Assembly (NCBI RefSeq): GCF_040183065.1
Contig: NC_091122.1
Coordinates: 155,580,455 to 155,644,454 of the forward strand
From: Periplaneta americana
Taxonomy: Eukaryota; Arthropoda; Insecta; Blattodea; Blattidae
Direction of reading: 5' to 3'
DNA: 64,000 nucleotides
Part shown: piece after piece, positions 63,003 to 64,000 of the stretch
Layout of the letters: every line of letters begins with the position of its first letter
Position numbering within the stretch: position 1 is the first letter of the stretch
Made by a program: the position numbers and the translations under genes
Notes under the pieces: generated by a model
Databases searched by the model: none
What the model saw: the letters and a program-made list of their open reading frames with translations, nothing else
What the model was told of the DNA's origin: nothing

Positions 63003-63842
63003 TATTTTAATTTAAATATACACATAATATTCAAAGGCATTTTTTAAGCACAAACATAGTTTTTAGGCATTTACAGGACTTCATGGATCATTTAGGCATT
63101 ACAGGTGCTATAGAATTTTAATAGGAAGATCCTGCATAAACAAAACGTACAGATATCTGAATAACATATGTCTAGGACGCAGCAAACTAGAAATCTCTTC
63201 CCTACTTATGAAATCGCAAATTATATCACCTTTGAGGACCTTGCATAAGAAGTGATAATCGAATTCATGGCGTCTAGCATATAAGCTTCGACAACTAAAT
63301 ACACTTTATCTCATAGCTACACTGAGAATCATTGGACAGAAATCTATGAACGTAAGGATAGTGGCATTGGCAGTAACAATGGTAATGGTAGTGGTAGTCA
63401 TAACATTAATAATAGTAGCAGAAGCAGTAAAAGATAAAATGGATTGCAAGGGTTCCATGGTAGCACTATAGATTAAAAGGGATTCAACAGTGGAAAAAAT
63501 TTGAGAAACACTGAACAATAGAACATGTAGAATTATTGCATACTCAAGTACTATATAGACCACATTATGACATTAAATTCAAACCACAGTCTATCAGTAA
63601 CAATATAGTGGAGCTTCTATTATCGTCAAAATTCTGTTTATTGCTTTTCCTGAATCATATTTCCTAAATCACAAATATTTGTACAATGTCAAGTATCCAG
63701 TCACTTGCCCAATTGTGTCGTATTGTTGCGACGTTCAAGAGCAGATCAAAATATGACCAATTCTTATATATATGTTACCGTTAAAAACCAAAATCCATCA
63801 AAACCAGTTTCAACTAGTAAGAAGTAGTTTTAAAATTGCAGA

Positions 63843-63996
63843 TAGAAGCGAGTTTTCGTAAGATCTAGAATCAATGACAGGTTAGGTTTGGTTTGTTTAG
63901 GTTTTTGATTTATTTTGGTTTTTACCAAACTAAAATCTAAACAAACCAAACCTAACCTGTCACTGATTCTAGATCTTACGAAAACTCGCTTTCTAC
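63843..63996. repeat. Near-perfect palindrome at the window edge
   Basis: Two ~73-bp arms pair almost completely down to a loop of about four bases: 'gcgagttttcgtaagatcta' at the left and its inverse at the right, then 'gacaggttaggtttggtttg'. A few mismatches in the inner part. Foldback element or assembly inversion. Confidence 0.9.
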
Positions 63997-64000
63997 CTAC

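Noticed and set aside
63306-63563. An upstream exon of the NPAT-like gene
   Set aside because: Hydrophobic low-complexity translation of AT/GTA-rich repeats without acceptor and donor in the required phase.

Overview
The window looks like intergenic and intronic DNA of an insect nuclear genome, most likely a cockroach (Blattodea, Periplaneta-like). It is AT-rich and has long introns, many (ATT)n runs, hAT, Helitron, mariner and TTAA-type DNA elements, tRNA-derived SINEs, and a non-LTR retrotransposon with an (AAGT)n tail that I associate from memory with cockroach genomes. The species call is inference. Nothing prokaryotic is present.

One host gene can be supported. It lies on the minus strand and occupies 23,301-59,252 as six coding exons (A 58,404-59,252; B 48,762-48,890; C 37,895-45,453, with its last base at or next to 37,894; D 30,900-31,041; E 25,724-25,868; F 23,301-23,405). 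Every intron has GT/AG ends and every junction keeps the reading frame. The 5' end lies beyond the right edge. The partial protein is about 2,975 residues, mostly disordered, and carries features I recognise from NPAT/Mxc, the histone-locus-body coactivator: a basic 'HVRALDF' block, a KKRK signal near the end and a short terminal LDLDHLLNF-type peptide. The whole exon set sits among transposons; one 3.3-kb intron is mostly a single hAT element.

Layout: 1-4.4 kb, retrotransposon fragments with a local tandem duplication and a SINE. 6.46-16.06 kb, a 43-bp satellite organised into three 2.9-kb higher-order units. 16.7-18.7 kb, a second satellite of 241 bp. 19.1-20.3 kb, a MITE nested in its own family, then an internally deleted LINE with a perfect 15-bp target duplication. 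21.4-22.9 kb, a non-autonomous hAT. 23.3-25.9 kb, exons F and E with a SINE and LINE copies between them. 26.1-27.9 kb, a transposon with long inverted repeats and a decayed transposase. 30.1-32.4 kb, two LINE remnants, exon D and two more copies of the MITE. 32.9-37.8 kb, two Helitrons and SINE composites inside intron C-D. 37.9-45.5 kb, the giant exon C. 45.8-48.7 kb, hAT. 49-52.2 kb, several MITEs, a SINE pair and a mariner fragment. 54.9-56.3 kb, a foldback with a SINE in one arm and a decayed TIR element. 58.4-59.3 kb, exon A. 59.5-64 kb, MITEs, a LINE remnant, a SINE and a terminal palindrome.

No new enzymatic or defence system was found. The most informative structures are the spliced NPAT-like gene, the two-level satellite hierarchy, and several mobile-element insertions dated relative to one another by exact target-site duplications.
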